From Liopterus haemorrhoidalis (taxonomy: Eukaryota > Arthropoda > Insecta > Coleoptera > Dytiscidae): a stretch of 64,000 nt of DNA. Below, one piece after another: positions 33,791 through 44,377 of this stretch. Numbering within the stretch: the stretch's first letter is position 1; the number at the start of each line of letters is the position of its first letter. Below the pieces are notes generated by a model. It had not been told where the DNA came from. It worked only from the letters and a program-made list of their open reading frames with translations, and searched no databases. Both the position numbers and the translations under genes were made by a program. The stretch covers positions 35,381,916-35,445,915 of the forward strand of contig OZ020612.1 in the NCBI GenBank assembly GCA_963971575.1, written 5' to 3'.

Positions 33791-34299
33791 TTCACGTGTA
33801 CCAAATACCTTCCCAAAACATAATTGTGTTTCTCCAGATATCTCTCCACATTTCTTACAGATCCAGCCATTTGTAATTCTCAGAAATAACTTCTATACAC
33901 TCTTCAATAAATAGATGCTAAATGATTAAGAAAGGTAGTAACATAGATTGAAATTTTATGTAATAGTGTAATAAATTATTTGGGATTGTTTATGAATACG
34001 AGCTATATTAATTATAATATAGTTATTAACTAAACCGAACAATATGTGCTGTAAATTTATTTTCTAATTATTAGTTTCTATACAACTCTCGTAAATGAAG
34101 TAAATTACTATTAATGAAATTAATATTAAATAATATAGTAAAATGAAGTTTACTGGAACGTAGTAATTGCTACTAAAAAGTACCTTTCAAAAAAATTATC
34201 ATTTACAATTAAAATTTTTTACAGTTCGTAATAGTTACAGAGAGAAATCTGGTGGACAAAAGCACCTAAATTAATTTTTATAATTTTACACAGGTTTTT
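33791..34299. other. AT-rich unique sequence
   Basis: No gene or known repeat recognised. Confidence 0.4.
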
Positions 34300-34690
34300 T
34301 AGGGTTTAATATGTATGACCAAGTAACAGTTCTATAGTCACTTATGTATATGTCTATCTGTTGGGTAGGAATTGTGGCCAAACAGCTGAGCCTATAAATT
34401 TGAAATTTGGCTGGTTTATACAATTGTTTGATCCACATATATGAAAACTACTGAAACTTCAAGAAAACATATCACCCGAAAATATATACAAATATGTAAT
34501 TCGAAATTATTTTTTTATTATTATTATTTTAATGGGGTGTCAAATGAAAGTATTTGACAAGTGGGTTAACTAGCAATATTTTATTTTTGCAACCAAAAAA
34601 GAAAGAAAACAATGAACTGATTTTTGCTCAAAATGTGCTACTAAACTTTTATCCCTCAACCTGTTTTTCACTGTCAAGAAGACATTTCAG
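34300..34690 (+). repeat. Interspersed repeat B, copy 4
   Basis: TTTTTTAGGGTTTAATATGT, ATGACCAAGTAAC, GGAATTGTGGCCAAACAGC and GAAATTTGGCTGGTTTATA match the other copies with divergence. Truncated at the right. Confidence 0.75.
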
Positions 34691-34957
34691 GGTCATAAAG
34701 GGCACAGGTCCCGTCCTAAAAAAATAATAATAATAAAAACAGTTCTTTAACCGGCTAAAAATGACATTTAAAACTTTACCTACATTTAAAATGCAGAACA
34801 AATCACTGTACAATACTTTCAAAAAATTACATACTAATAATACTAATATAAATCTACTAATCTACGATATGATATCTACTTACATTAAATACATAGATTT
34901 TTTTTGCTATATTCAGTTCCTCATTTCGATATAATCAATTTGCATTATCAGGTCATG

Positions 34958-35467
34958 CAGGGCCGGCGCTAGGATTTGCGAGGCCATGTGCGAGAAGACC
35001 AAAAAAAGGTCCTCATCTCTATGCGCGGAGCCTGTTGTTCAGATCCAAGTGAGGTGCAAAAAAAAGGTCCTCATCTCCATGCGCGAGGCCTGTTGTTGAA
35101 CCACGGGGCCTGCTGTTCAGAACCAAGTGAGGAGCAAAAAAAAAGGTCCTCATCTCCATGCGCGGGGCCTGTTGTTCAGATCCAAGTGAGGAGCAAAAAA
35201 AAAAAGTCCACATCTCCATGCGCGAGGCCTGTTGTTGAACCACGGGGCCTGCTGTTCAGAACCAAGTGAGGAGCAAAAAAAAAGGTCCTCATTTCCATGC
35301 GCGCCCCGCATCTGAACAACAGGCCCCCAGTTGTTCAGATCCAAGTGAGGAGCAAAAAAAAGGTCCTCATCTCCATGCGCGAGACCTGTTGTTGAACCGC
35401 GGGGCCTGCTGTTTATCGCGGGACCATGTGCCGCTGCACATGCTGCACATGCCTCGCGCCGGCCCTG
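34958..35467. mobile_element. hAT MITE containing a minisatellite
   Basis: Ends CAGGGCCGGCGCTAGG and GCGCCGGCCCTG; flanks AGGTCATG and AGGTTATG agree at 7 of 8 bases. The interior is a tandem array built from AAAAAAGGTCCTCATCTCC, ATGCGCG-GGCCTGTTGTT and CAGA-CCAAGTGAGGAGC, with a higher-order period near 127 bp. One block (35305-35325) is inverted. The Cys/Arg-rich open frames on both strands follow from the repeat. Confidence 0.88.
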
Positions 35468-35552
35468 AGGTTATGTTCGGTTCATAGCGATAATTACAAT
35501 CGCTGCCCCGATAACGTCCGGCTGGGCTCTAACTGTCAAAAAATAAAAAAAA

Positions 35553-36145
35553 AATCAGCTGTGGCCACCACAGGACCGACCGCCATCATAAAGTACTTGT
35601 GTAAAATACATTCTAGCAGCAGAGTAGAAATAACTTGGCCTAATATTTTCTAATAGAGATATTATTTATCATGACCATAGAAACGTTACATATAAGTATG
35701 AAAAAATTGTGAATTTTACAAAAAAAAAAATCGAAATTTTTCGTTTTATCAAAAAACGTCTCAAATAAAAGTTATTCGTTTTTATATTTATAGCAACTTT
35801 TGTCAAATAAATTTTTTCGAAATATTTTTCTGTTGCTAAATATTCGCAAAAATATTAAAATCGACACGTGTAAACTCCCATTTCAAGTCAACCGATTTTT
35901 ACTAAAAGTTGATCAACTTGTGCCATTGATGTCAGAATCTTAAATATGCAGTTTCATAAAAATCCTTTCAGCCGAATTTACTCTGCACGTGTACACAGAC
36001 AGACAGACGGACAGACGGACGGGCAGTCATAACTAAATAGTCAAAACGTTATGTAGGGACCTCAATTCGTGGTGATCCATCGAAATCTCGAAATGTAAAA
36101 ATCGGTATGATCACAATACCTCCCTTATATATGTTGGCGGTCGGT
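35553..36145 (-). repeat. Interspersed repeat A, copy 3 (unbroken)
   Basis: AAATCAGCTGTGGCCACCAC, GACCGACCGCCATCATAAAG, through GTGTACACAGACAGACAGAC and AACGTTATGTAGGGACCTC to ATATATGTTGGCGGTCGGT. It is the reference for the join broken in copy 2, and has only short versions of both microsatellites. Confidence 0.93.
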
Positions 36146-37484
36146 AATAATTGAAGCTAATAATTCATTTGAATTCACACTCGACCAATCTCTTCAGAGA
36201 CAGACTCTTCTCAGAAAACACAAAGATCAGGAACAACCAAACTTCGGCACGTATGGTTCTAAAACATGGACTTTAAAAGAAATGAATAATCCTCATGTGT
36301 ATGTTTATCTAATTTTCTCCATTCCTCTCGCTTAGCCGTACCGAGCATTTACTAATATCGAACCAGTCGTTTTATGTCACCTGTCGATTGCATAAGTGAT
36401 CTGCCTATTGGTCTGTTTTAAGTCTCCATTAGAATATTCATTCAGAGTTCTCGAACAATTTAAACAAATATATAGCAAACAAACTAGGATATCCTGGGTT
36501 ATCAATTTTCATATTATATTTCCATAAAATTCCGTGCCACAATAATATATTAGAAACATAATTAGTTATTGTATTCAACTTCCTTAAAGAACTCTAAGCG
36601 TCACTAAACAGCACATCCTAAACGATACTAATCATTACCTACGCCGAAAAATTCTAAGAACCGTTAAATTCACTTACTTCCTTATCATTAGCTTCACTTT
36701 CCATTTTTTGTTGAAAATTACTCAGCATTTTTAAATATTTTTAATTTGAAGTTAACATTCTATTGATCTGATTATTTTGTTTTGGTTTATTAGTAACAGA
36801 TTTTTATGGAGAAATGTTTAGAAATTTAACAGTTAAACTGTTAAAATACTTGTTTTTACTTCGAATATTAGGCATTTATAAAAAGAATATAATTTTTGTG
36901 TCATATTTTAAACGTGATGAGATTATGAAATAGTCGTTCTAATAGTGTAAAGATAAATAAAATACAATAAGAAATCAGAAACAAATTTCAAGCTGCAAGT
37001 ATTTTACTTTGTGCTTGGCCCTCTCTTCAAAACGAACCCCCTCTATAGAAACACCAAGAAAAAACCAAACTGTACTACACCCCATACTTATGTATAGCTT
37101 CGAAAAATTGATCTTAAAAACGAGAGACCGAGAAACAATTTTTTTTTTTAAATATTACGTCAATTCTTTGGTATTTTCGCAGCAAATGTCTGAAATGTCG
37201 TGTGTCATACGCCTAGCAACTGACAAATCACTACACCTATCGTCATGAAATGATGAATATCTTTGTTGCAGATTAGTGTAAAGATAAGCATTTATGGTAC
37301 TACAAATTAGCGTACAACCTAACGATATATTAAGTATCTGATGCGAATCTATGACATCTATCTAGGATGCACAAGTTGTGAAGAGTGAAGCCAAAAGTCA
37401 ACCCGACTGGCAGTACCCATGGATATATAATATTTCGTGTGACGAGCATTCAGAATAACAAAAATACATTTATGTACATTCAAA
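36146..37484. other. AT-rich stretch with a LINE scrap
   Basis: At about 36244-36290 the plus strand reads TYGSKTWTLKEMNN, similar to the TYGSETWTL motif after the RT of several LINE groups, but only 14 residues remain. The segment to about 36425 may be part of it. The rest is AT-rich without a recognisable gene. Confidence 0.4.
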
Positions 37485-37574
37485 CTAGAGTTGTACCGAT
37501 AAGCAAATTGGTCGATTACTGATTAATCAGTCTTGACTTATCTCTGATACCGAATGACCAGCCGGCGATTATTT

Positions 37575-38120
37575 ATAATATTCAAATTCATATTCATTTA
37601 TTGAACAAGTACATTAATAATGAACTTGCAAAGTCAAATTTACAGGTTACAAAATTACAGAATTATAAAATTGATAATAATTGATAATTGATATAAAAAT
37701 AGGCAATTACACGTAAAACATTATAAATAAAGTATACAGAATATAGATTAGGTATAATTATATAGTGCTATCCCAACTGTTCAAAATAGAATTCTTCCAA
37801 AGAGTACAATGTCTTATGAAGTATAAGATTTATTATTGTCCTTTTGAACGAGGTGAGGTTATTAATTTTTTTGATGTCGTCGGGCAGGACATTGAACATT
37901 TTAATTGCATTATATTTTGGGCTTTTTTCGTACAGTGTAAGTCTATGTTTGTCTTGTTTTATAAGAACTTTGTTCCTGGTAAAATGTCCTTGTTCTTGAC
38001 TTTACGTATTTATTGCAATATGATGCTTGAATGTAAAGATAAGTAATTCTAAAATGTAAACGCTAGGAACAGTTAGGATACCAAGATTTTTAAAAGCGTC
38101 GCGACAAGAGTCGCTTCCTT
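37575..38120 (-). pseudogene. LINE ORF2 C-terminus and 3' end
   Basis: The minus strand reads SDSCRDAFKNLGILTVPS, VYILELLIF, a stop (TAA), then TRNKVLIKQDKHRLTLYEKS, PKYNAIKMFNVLPDDIKKI and TSFKRTIINLIL, ending at TAG 37768-37770. This is the ORF2 C-terminal domain of Jockey/CR1-type LINEs (CR-AFK-L-ILT-PS-YI-E, T RNK, L--YEKSP-Y-GIK-YN-LP--IK). A 3' untranslated region follows to about 37581 with TTCAATAAATGAATATGAAT, a typical end of such elements. RT and endonuclease are missing by 5' truncation. Confidence 0.85.
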
Positions 38121-38576
38121 GTAAGAAATCTATTGAATTAACAAAACAATAGTTCAATGATGTTTATAAATTTCAATCAACTTGAACGAAACTAAAAAGT
38201 AAACTGAAGTTTTTTAATCATAGAATGATTTTTTATCATGACAGAGACTTACGTTTTATATGATTAGATGGAAATATATATAGAAAATATTTTGGACAAA
38301 AGTGGTTCAATTTAAAGGATTTCTTTTATGGGCGGCCCACAATTTTATTTTTTGTCTCATTACCAAGATGTGATAACCGTGTGTGAAAAAAATATATTTT
38401 TCACTTTTTAGTGCATGTTTAAATGAAAGTGTTTAATCAAAAGTTTTTCTAATATCTCTGTCACTCATGGTTTTCTTGCTGCAGCTTACATGTCTAACAA
38501 TAAAATAACAATAATAAAAAGAAGAATGGCCGGTTATCAAATCCGATTAATTGGCCAAAAATCCGATACCTGTTAA

Positions 38577-39490
38577 TAGGGGATACGCATAAAATTTATA
38601 TTTCTTTAAAACTACATTTTTTTGATATGTTAATGTTAGTTATGTCACCTAACAAAACAAAAATCACATTTTAATTAATATTATAGCCAAATTTTTTAAT
38701 TAAAATATTGTAAATTTGAAATAAGCCGACCACGGCGCGATGGTTGCCGTGTAAATACGACTGAGTATGACGTCTAACTGCTGGGGTTTGACGTCACAGA
38801 TACAGACTAAACATAATCTTTACGTGTGTATATTGTATTGTTCGAGAATTTTGTATTTGTTTTTAAACAATTTTTCACGCATTTATTATTAAAATAATTT
38901 ATAAAATATATGTACTCACATTAAAATGGTCTTCACAAACATAAAGTTTACTTTTTTCTGAAATATCGGTTTTATTTCGCCTCATAGCTTTCAGCCACAA
39001 ATTTCGCCTTTTTTGTTATTTTTCGCCATCAGGTAATGATATTAATTGTTTTTTTTGGATTTCTAATTGAACTATTTGTGCACATCGGTACTAAACAATA
39101 TATTTACTATTTTTCGAAGTACTGGGGCCTGGATCTTCCATATTTTATATATTTTAATATAAAATTTAATTCGGTAAACATGTATAAATTGTTTTTATAG
39201 AATTAAACTTTATTTTAATTAAAATCACTCTAACTTTACATAACCTATAAAAGTTATACAAGCAAATAAGTTCACAATAGACTGTGTAGGCTGTACGCAG
39301 TACACTGGATAGGCTGTACGCAGTACACTTAGTTGGGGTATGACGTCACACGTCGTTTTCACGGGCTTCATACGTTTATGATTTTTGTAAGCCTTCAAAT
39401 TAAAAAAAAAAATGCAAACCTGTTTTTTATGTTTATATGCAACAAGAGGAATAAAATAAAAAAAAAATTAAAAATCCTGCCTATCCCCTA
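38577..39490. mobile_element. 914-bp TIR element without genes
   Basis: Ends TAGGGGATACGC and its mirror GCCTATCCCCTA. The flanking sequence on both sides reads CCGATA-x-x-GGCCAATTA-like text, as if one element was split. TGGGGTTTGACGTCACA (38782-38798) and TGGGGTATGACGTCACA (39334-39350) repeat a CRE-like TGACGTCA site in the same orientation, and GGCTGTACGCAGTACACT occurs twice at about 39290-39330. No protein is encoded. Confidence 0.65.
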
Positions 39491-39621
39491 TTAGTAAAAT
39501 GTCCGATATGGCCAATTAGCGATTCTCTACCGTCGGCGTGTTTTCAAGATTTTTTCTTAGGGGGTCCAGAAGCAAAATTTTTTTTCTTAGGTGGGCTCTT
39601 AACTAAATTGTATTTCTATAG

Positions 39622-39894
39622 CTAAGGGGTGTGTGGAGAGAAGAAAAGGAAAAAGGCAGACAAGCGAAGCTGGGCTGCATGAAGATACAAATAGATGGGA
39701 GATGGATGAGGTGGAACGAGTTTAGGGGAGAGTTAGAGGAAATACGGGATTTTGGGCAAGGGGGGAAGAGGTAGAAGCGGGGATCCACCAGAGGGTATGT
39801 AATGTATGCCAATGTAATGTATGGTTAATATGACGTTGGGATGTTGAAATGGTCTAAACACCGAAAGGTCGAGGGGAAATAAAGGATTATATAT
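39622..39894 (+). mobile_element. Short 5'-truncated LINE with 10-bp target duplication
   Basis: ATTTCTATAG flanks both sides (39612-39621, 39895-39904). The purine-rich insert ends GGGGAAATAAAGGATTATAT, a poly(A) signal and AT tail, as for a LINE 3' end. The reading KIQIDGRWMRWNEFRGELEE on the plus strand may be the end of its ORF; I do not recognise the family. Confidence 0.65.
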
Positions 39895-40221
39895 ATTTCT
39901 ATAGGGGAGCTCAGGTTCAATTAAATAAAAAAAGTTATCCTTATAAGAGTATTTTTTAGTGTTTGGGGGAGTTCAAGCACGTGACCCCCCCTTCTATACA
40001 GATTAATCTGTGCAACTCTTATTCAAATGCATTCGCACAACAAATGGTGGCTCCTTCGTGACCCATCAAAATCTGAATGCTGCTTATTTTACATGAGCAA
40101 TTGGATCATCAAGAGCCAAAATCTATTTTCGAGCTACTTAACCAAAATATAATTTTCATCCTGTCTACATATATAACACTCGACATATTGCTGACGTATA
40201 AGGCTTCCACTGTAACGTGAC

Positions 40222-40428
40222 GGTTACAGTGGAAGCGTGTTTGCTCGAACTGTACTACGCTCGTATTCGGTCTACTGATTCAAGCGTGTAGAAGTATGCA
40301 AGTGTGGTTACAGTAGAAGCTTATCAATCGCGCGAAACTGTTAAAACTAAACACCACCTATCTACTCGCTCGAATACGTGCGAATATGCCCGAAGTGTAC
40401 TTCGGGCGAACACGCTTCCACTGTAACC
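40222..40428. mobile_element. Short MITE with about 22-bp TIRs
   Basis: Ends GGTTACAGTGGAAGCGTGTT and AACACGCTTCCACTGTAACC are perfect mirrors. Further partial copies of the end lie just outside (CTTCCACTGTAACG, 40194-40207, inverted) and inside (GGTTACAGTAGAAGC, 40307). 207 bp, CpG-containing, non-coding; no clear target duplication. Confidence 0.8.
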
Positions 40429-40744
40429 GCAGCCACGAACATTTAATGTTGCGCAGAAAATGAATACTAGGAATAACATCCTATAGGTTTGTTGGTACCA
40501 CGTGGAGAGCAATTGCTAACACCTTGCAGAATGTTAGTATAGCCCTAACTTATTCTGTTGTAGAATTCACTTCAATTTGAGGTTTTAATACGCATACACT
40601 CCATGAAAATAAACACTCAACTTCATGTCACCCACTGTTTGGCTACCGGTACTAACTAGTATAGCACCCTCAGCTATTGCCATTATTTACCATTGTGACT
40701 AAACGCGAATGGGATAAATCAGCCAACGGTGATTATATTATATT

Positions 40745-41501
40745 AGAGATGGGGATTCAGAGTCAGGAGTCGAAAAAATTATCGACTCCCGACTCTTTGA
40801 TTAAATTTTTATCAAGGATGAGAACAAAGTAATAACCGAAAGCAAAATACTATACTACCAGAATTTTTTAAAGCACGGAAACAGGAACTTCATTTTATTC
40901 TCTGCACATGAACGAAAATGAAATCAAAAATATTCAATACCGGTTTTACCCGGTTTCCTTTATGCTTTCCAGTTAAAAATTTATTTAATACTACTCGTAT
41001 TAACAGATTAATACGATAAGGCAGTAAAGATTTTTGTTTTTAGTCATATCCATTTTATCTTTTGCTGTATACTCTGTTTATTATGTTTAAGCGGAACTAA
41101 ACTGGATTTTTATTTTCTCTCTCAAGTTGTAACGAGCTTCGGTATTATTTCATGTTCCATGTTGGCAGCCAAAATGTAAATGACTAAACGAAAAAGTGAC
41201 ATATTATGAAAAATATAGTATGTATATAAAATAAAATTAAAATTAAAACTAATATATTCAAAAATTATGATGAAATGAAAATGAAATTTTATAAAAACAG
41301 CTCACCCCAACCCAAGATATTTAATGTAAGTATAGGCTGTTTACATTTAAAACATTATTGTTAAACATTTGGAAGAGCCTTTACGATTTACGAGAGAAAG
41401 GAGTCGGAAGTCGGAGTCGGAGTCAAAGTTGGTTCTTAAAAATACCACCTCGGTAGTCGAGAGTCGGGTGTCGGTAATTTTTCTGCCGAATCCCCATCCC
41501 T
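40745..41501 (-). repeat. Repeat D, copy 2 (complete ends)
   Basis: Left end AGAGATGGGGATTCAGAGTC, right end CCGAATCCCCATCCCT: inverted repeats of about 14 bp. CGACTCC/GGAGTCG runs lie inside both ends. MITE C sequence is nested (about 41089-41385). Matches copy 1 at 24032. Confidence 0.8.
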
Positions 41502-42289
41502 GAATTATTTACCGATTAAAGACTTGGAAACTCTTCCAGCATTACGACTGAAATTAAGAGTATCTAATTCGACCATAAACTAAAAACACTTTTAGATACT
41601 AAAGCGGCTTGAAATGGTTTATGGAACAAGGCAAAGGTGAAGAATTTTCATATCTACTGACGCATTTGGAAATTTCCCGGATTCGATCTTCCAAAACATC
41701 TGTGAAGACAACTGCAAACTCGCAGTGGCAGATGCAACGACGTACTACATAAAAGTTAGGTGTATCTTCTTCCCCAGAAAGCGACTATGGAAACCTTCTC
41801 AAATAGTCGAATACATTCTAAATGATTGTCCCTTACGTAGTTTCCCGGCGTTCTAGAACTAAAAGAGAATTCTCCAGCTGCCATACAGTGATTAAATAAC
41901 TTAAATATACAATTGTACTTAAATGTGTACAATTGTATTAAGAATAATAGATGTTAGTATTTTTTAGTGTGTGATAATGTTCACATTTAATTGCAGATGC
42001 CTTTTTAGGCATCGTTCATCGTTCAACACATTCTTCATTTAATTGTCAATTGCTTTTTATATACTTCAGTCTTCTTATGCTTGATCGAATTTATCACTCA
42101 GTATTCCGTCTCCAACCTCTTCAGAATCTACTTCTCTGGTTCAAGTATATATTTTCTATATCATTTAGGCCATATAATTACTCAAGATATTCTTTCCATA
42201 TAACTGCAAACTCTTCCTGCTCATAAATTAAATTACTATTTATATTTCAGTCAAATAATAAATACATTATGTGTCCAGCTGTAAATATA
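41502..42289. other. Unique stretch with an unassigned open frame
   Basis: At about 41640-41857 one plus-strand frame without ATG is open for some 70 codons (ISTDAFGNFPDSIF, NICEDNCKLAVADATTYYI). I do not recognise it; it may be chance or a transposon scrap. The rest is AT-rich. Confidence 0.3.
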
Positions 42290-43205
42290 CAAAGTGTCTC
42301 AAAAGAAATTTTATATTTATTTAGCTTACTGCGTGAACTCAACGTATCCGAGGGGCGCGGGGGTTATGTCAATCGGTAGCCTGGCTCTTGGGAATTCAAT
42401 CGCTATGGAGCGTTTCTCGGGAGCAGACCGCGCGTTATGCGTGCGAGAGTTTTACAAAAACGGTGATTCGGCGACTCTAGCGCGTAGAAAATTCTGCAGT
42501 ATTCGAGGTTTTCGCCACTTAAATGATGCGCCAAGCATTCCTCTCATTCGACATTGGGTTAAAAAGTTTGAAGAGACTGGTACAACGCTGGATAAATCAA
42601 AATCCGGGCGACCTAGGTCATCAAGAACGGTAGAAAACGTGGAGAATGTTAATCAGTTTGTTCGTGACGACCCGAACCTTTCAATTCGGAAGCGCGCAAG
42701 TGCTTTAAATGGGCATAAATCATCATTACATCGCATTATGCACAAAGACCTAAAGCTGCACCCCTACAAAATTCAATTGGTGCAAGAATTAAAGCCCCAA
42801 GATGCCAGTCAGAGGCTTAATTCTCAGGTAAATTGATCTCCCGGAGAGGTGACATAAATTGGCCTCCACGCAGTCCAGATTTAACCCCTATGGACTTTTT
42901 CCTATGGGGTTATCTTAAATCTAAAGTTTACGCCAATAAACCGACTTCACTGGCGCATTTGAAAGAAAATATCCGTCACGAAATGGCAGCCATCCCTGAG
43001 TCCACCTGCCGAGACGTCATAAGTAATTTTACTGTTCGATTAAATGAGTGCCGAGAACGCGAGGGTCTACATTTAGACGATATTATTTTTAAGAAATAAA
43101 TCTCCAAAAAGTGTATTTTAATAATTAATAAACATTTTTTCTATATACGGCTTACTTTTTTTTTAATCGATCCACTAAATATAAAATTTCTTTTGAGACA
43201 CCTTG
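42290..43205 (+). mobile_element. Deleted Tc1/mariner-superfamily element with good TIRs
   Basis: Left end CAAAGTGTCTCAAAAGAAAT, complement of right end CAAGGTGTCTCAAAAGAAAT; the match continues through TTTATATTTA with one mismatch in about 30. TA flanks both sides (42288-42289, 43206-43207). The 916-bp length against about 1.3 kb for complete relatives and the transposase reading show an internal deletion. Confidence 0.93.
42405..43099 (+). pseudogene. Tc1/mariner-type transposase, catalytic core deleted
   Basis: From the Met at 42405 (MERFSGADRALCVREFYKN) the frame runs through a helix-turn-helix region of DUF4817 type, HWVKKFEETGTTLDKSKSGR and PRSSRTVENV, LSIRKRASALNGHKSSLHRI, MHKDLKLHPYKIQLVQELKP, and stops at TGA 42834-42836. 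A frame one step over continues DINWPPRSPDLTPMDFFLWG, YLKSKVYANKPTSLAHLKEN and ends at TAA 43097-43099. The third catalytic residue is in the P-M-D-FF block. About 130 residues with the first two acidic residues are missing at the join near 42830. Both remaining halves are open, so the deletion is probably recent or the copy was multiplied after deletion. Confidence 0.88.
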
Positions 43206-43207
43206 TA

Positions 43208-43830
43208 TAAAGCTTCTCATATTACACGTCGTACAAAAAGTGAGGTGCATTCGTGCACCATCCGTGAAAAAAGTAAATTTCTTTGCACTGCAAGTTTTTA
43301 TTTTACAAGTTTTTATTTAGTAAGTTCGTTTGCTAGTTAAAATGTTTGGTGCTCATCAATGATGGCTATCTGCGCCTCACACAGCCCCTCTTTATAAATA
43401 GAATATTATTTATAAATTATAAATAAAACAATAAGTAGAGGCTAAGGTCCTGCCTTTATATGGGCCCCCAAAGAAAATCTACTAATATTGCTAACATCAT
43501 CTTTCGGCAATAGCTTAAAACACACTTACCTTTCGTTCAACAATTATATAAATTTAGTGCAGTTGAGTTCTTGTTCCGTTAGAAATGAATTAGAGTAAAT
43601 GTGTTTGCTTAATTTTGATTCTTTTATAAAAGTAAGTTTTTTTTATAAAAATGGCAAGATTTTTATTCGATCTGCTTGTGATTTATACTTGAAGCTGTTG
43701 TGATCAAGGTATATTGTGTTACTATGAGCTACTGTTTCAATTAATCTCAAAAAAGTCAAACATTAATTTAGATTTCCAAGTGCAATGTTTGAAATATGGG
43801 CTCCCCGCGAGTTCTAAATATGGGCTAGGC
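43208..43830. other. AT-rich unique sequence
   Basis: Nothing recognised. GGTGCATTCGTGCACC at 43246-43261 is a short palindrome. Confidence 0.4.
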
Positions 43831-44138
43831 CAGTGTTTCTCAACCAAAAACGCACCGCGGACCAGTATAATATATAATTTTCTAACGCGGACCACTAATA
43901 ATAATGGTTGGTTCATTTTTTGCAAGAAAACAAATATATTTAATGTGCTACTAAATACATTTATTTTATTTATAGAAAAACACAGAAAGTTTACAGAAAA
44001 TAAACAAAAAATTATTTACATAAAAAATGTGAATACAAATTTTTAAAAAAATGAAAAAAAACACAAAAACTTTCGCGGACCGCTAAAATTTTTCTGGGGA
44101 CCACTGGTGGTCCGCGGACCACCTGTTGAGAAACACTG
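43831..44138. mobile_element. hAT MITE
   Basis: Ends CAGTGTTTCTCAACC and GTTGAGAAACACTG; flanks GGCTAGGC and AGCTAGGT match at 6 of 8 bases. GCGGACCA blocks repeat near both ends. 308 bp, AT-rich core, non-coding. It lies just upstream of a zinc-finger remnant. Confidence 0.88.
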
Positions 44139-44164
44139 AGCTAGGTCATATTCAACAATTTTGT

Positions 44165-44377
44165 CCAGCTGACGACGACATGGACGTTGATGAAGTAGGG
44201 CAACAAAGTCCGAATGGTGAAGATGCTGCATGCATGTTTTGTGACGGTTGTTTTTCATGATCAAAGAGGCGAGTTTTGGGTTCGGTGCCTAATGTGCAAT
44301 ATGTGGGCATAGGAGTAATGAATGCTCCGGGACAAAAAAAAGATTTATATGAATGTGATTTTGTCACTAATCAATAG
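44165..44377 (+). pseudogene. Zinc-finger tail of a pogo-like transposase
   Basis: Frame one reads PADDDMDVDEVGQQSPN, GEDAACMFCDGCFS and a stop; a neighbouring frame continues DQRGEFWVRCLMCNMWA, then the first frame resumes with APGQKKDLYECDF and a stop at 44375-44377. An acidic linker followed by C-x2-C ... W-x-x-C-x2-C-x-x-W-A-H ... C is the C-terminal finger attached to many insect pogo/jerky-type DDE proteins. Two frameshifts and a stop break it; the catalytic domain is not visible upstream, where the hAT MITE now lies. Confidence 0.55.

Larger units (their letters stand above)
37485..40019. mobile_element. Composite hAT-like element with three insertions
   Basis: Left end CTAGAGTTGTACCGAT and right end ATCTGTGCAACTCT are partly inverted repeats, flanked by CATTCAAA and TATTCAAA (7 of 8 match). 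Between them lie a minus-strand LINE remnant, a 914-bp TIR element and a short LINE with its own duplication. The original interior (CCGATTAATTGGCCAAAAAT and CCGATATGGCCAATTAGC on either side of the 914-bp element) is non-coding. The edges are inferred from weak TIRs. Confidence 0.5.

Noticed and set aside
34976..35487. Cys-rich small proteins on both strands
   Set aside because: They arise from the minisatellite within the hAT MITE at 34958-35467.
36244..36470. LINE reverse-transcriptase gene
   Set aside because: Only a 14-residue TYGSKTWTL-like motif is recognisable, too little for a gene call.
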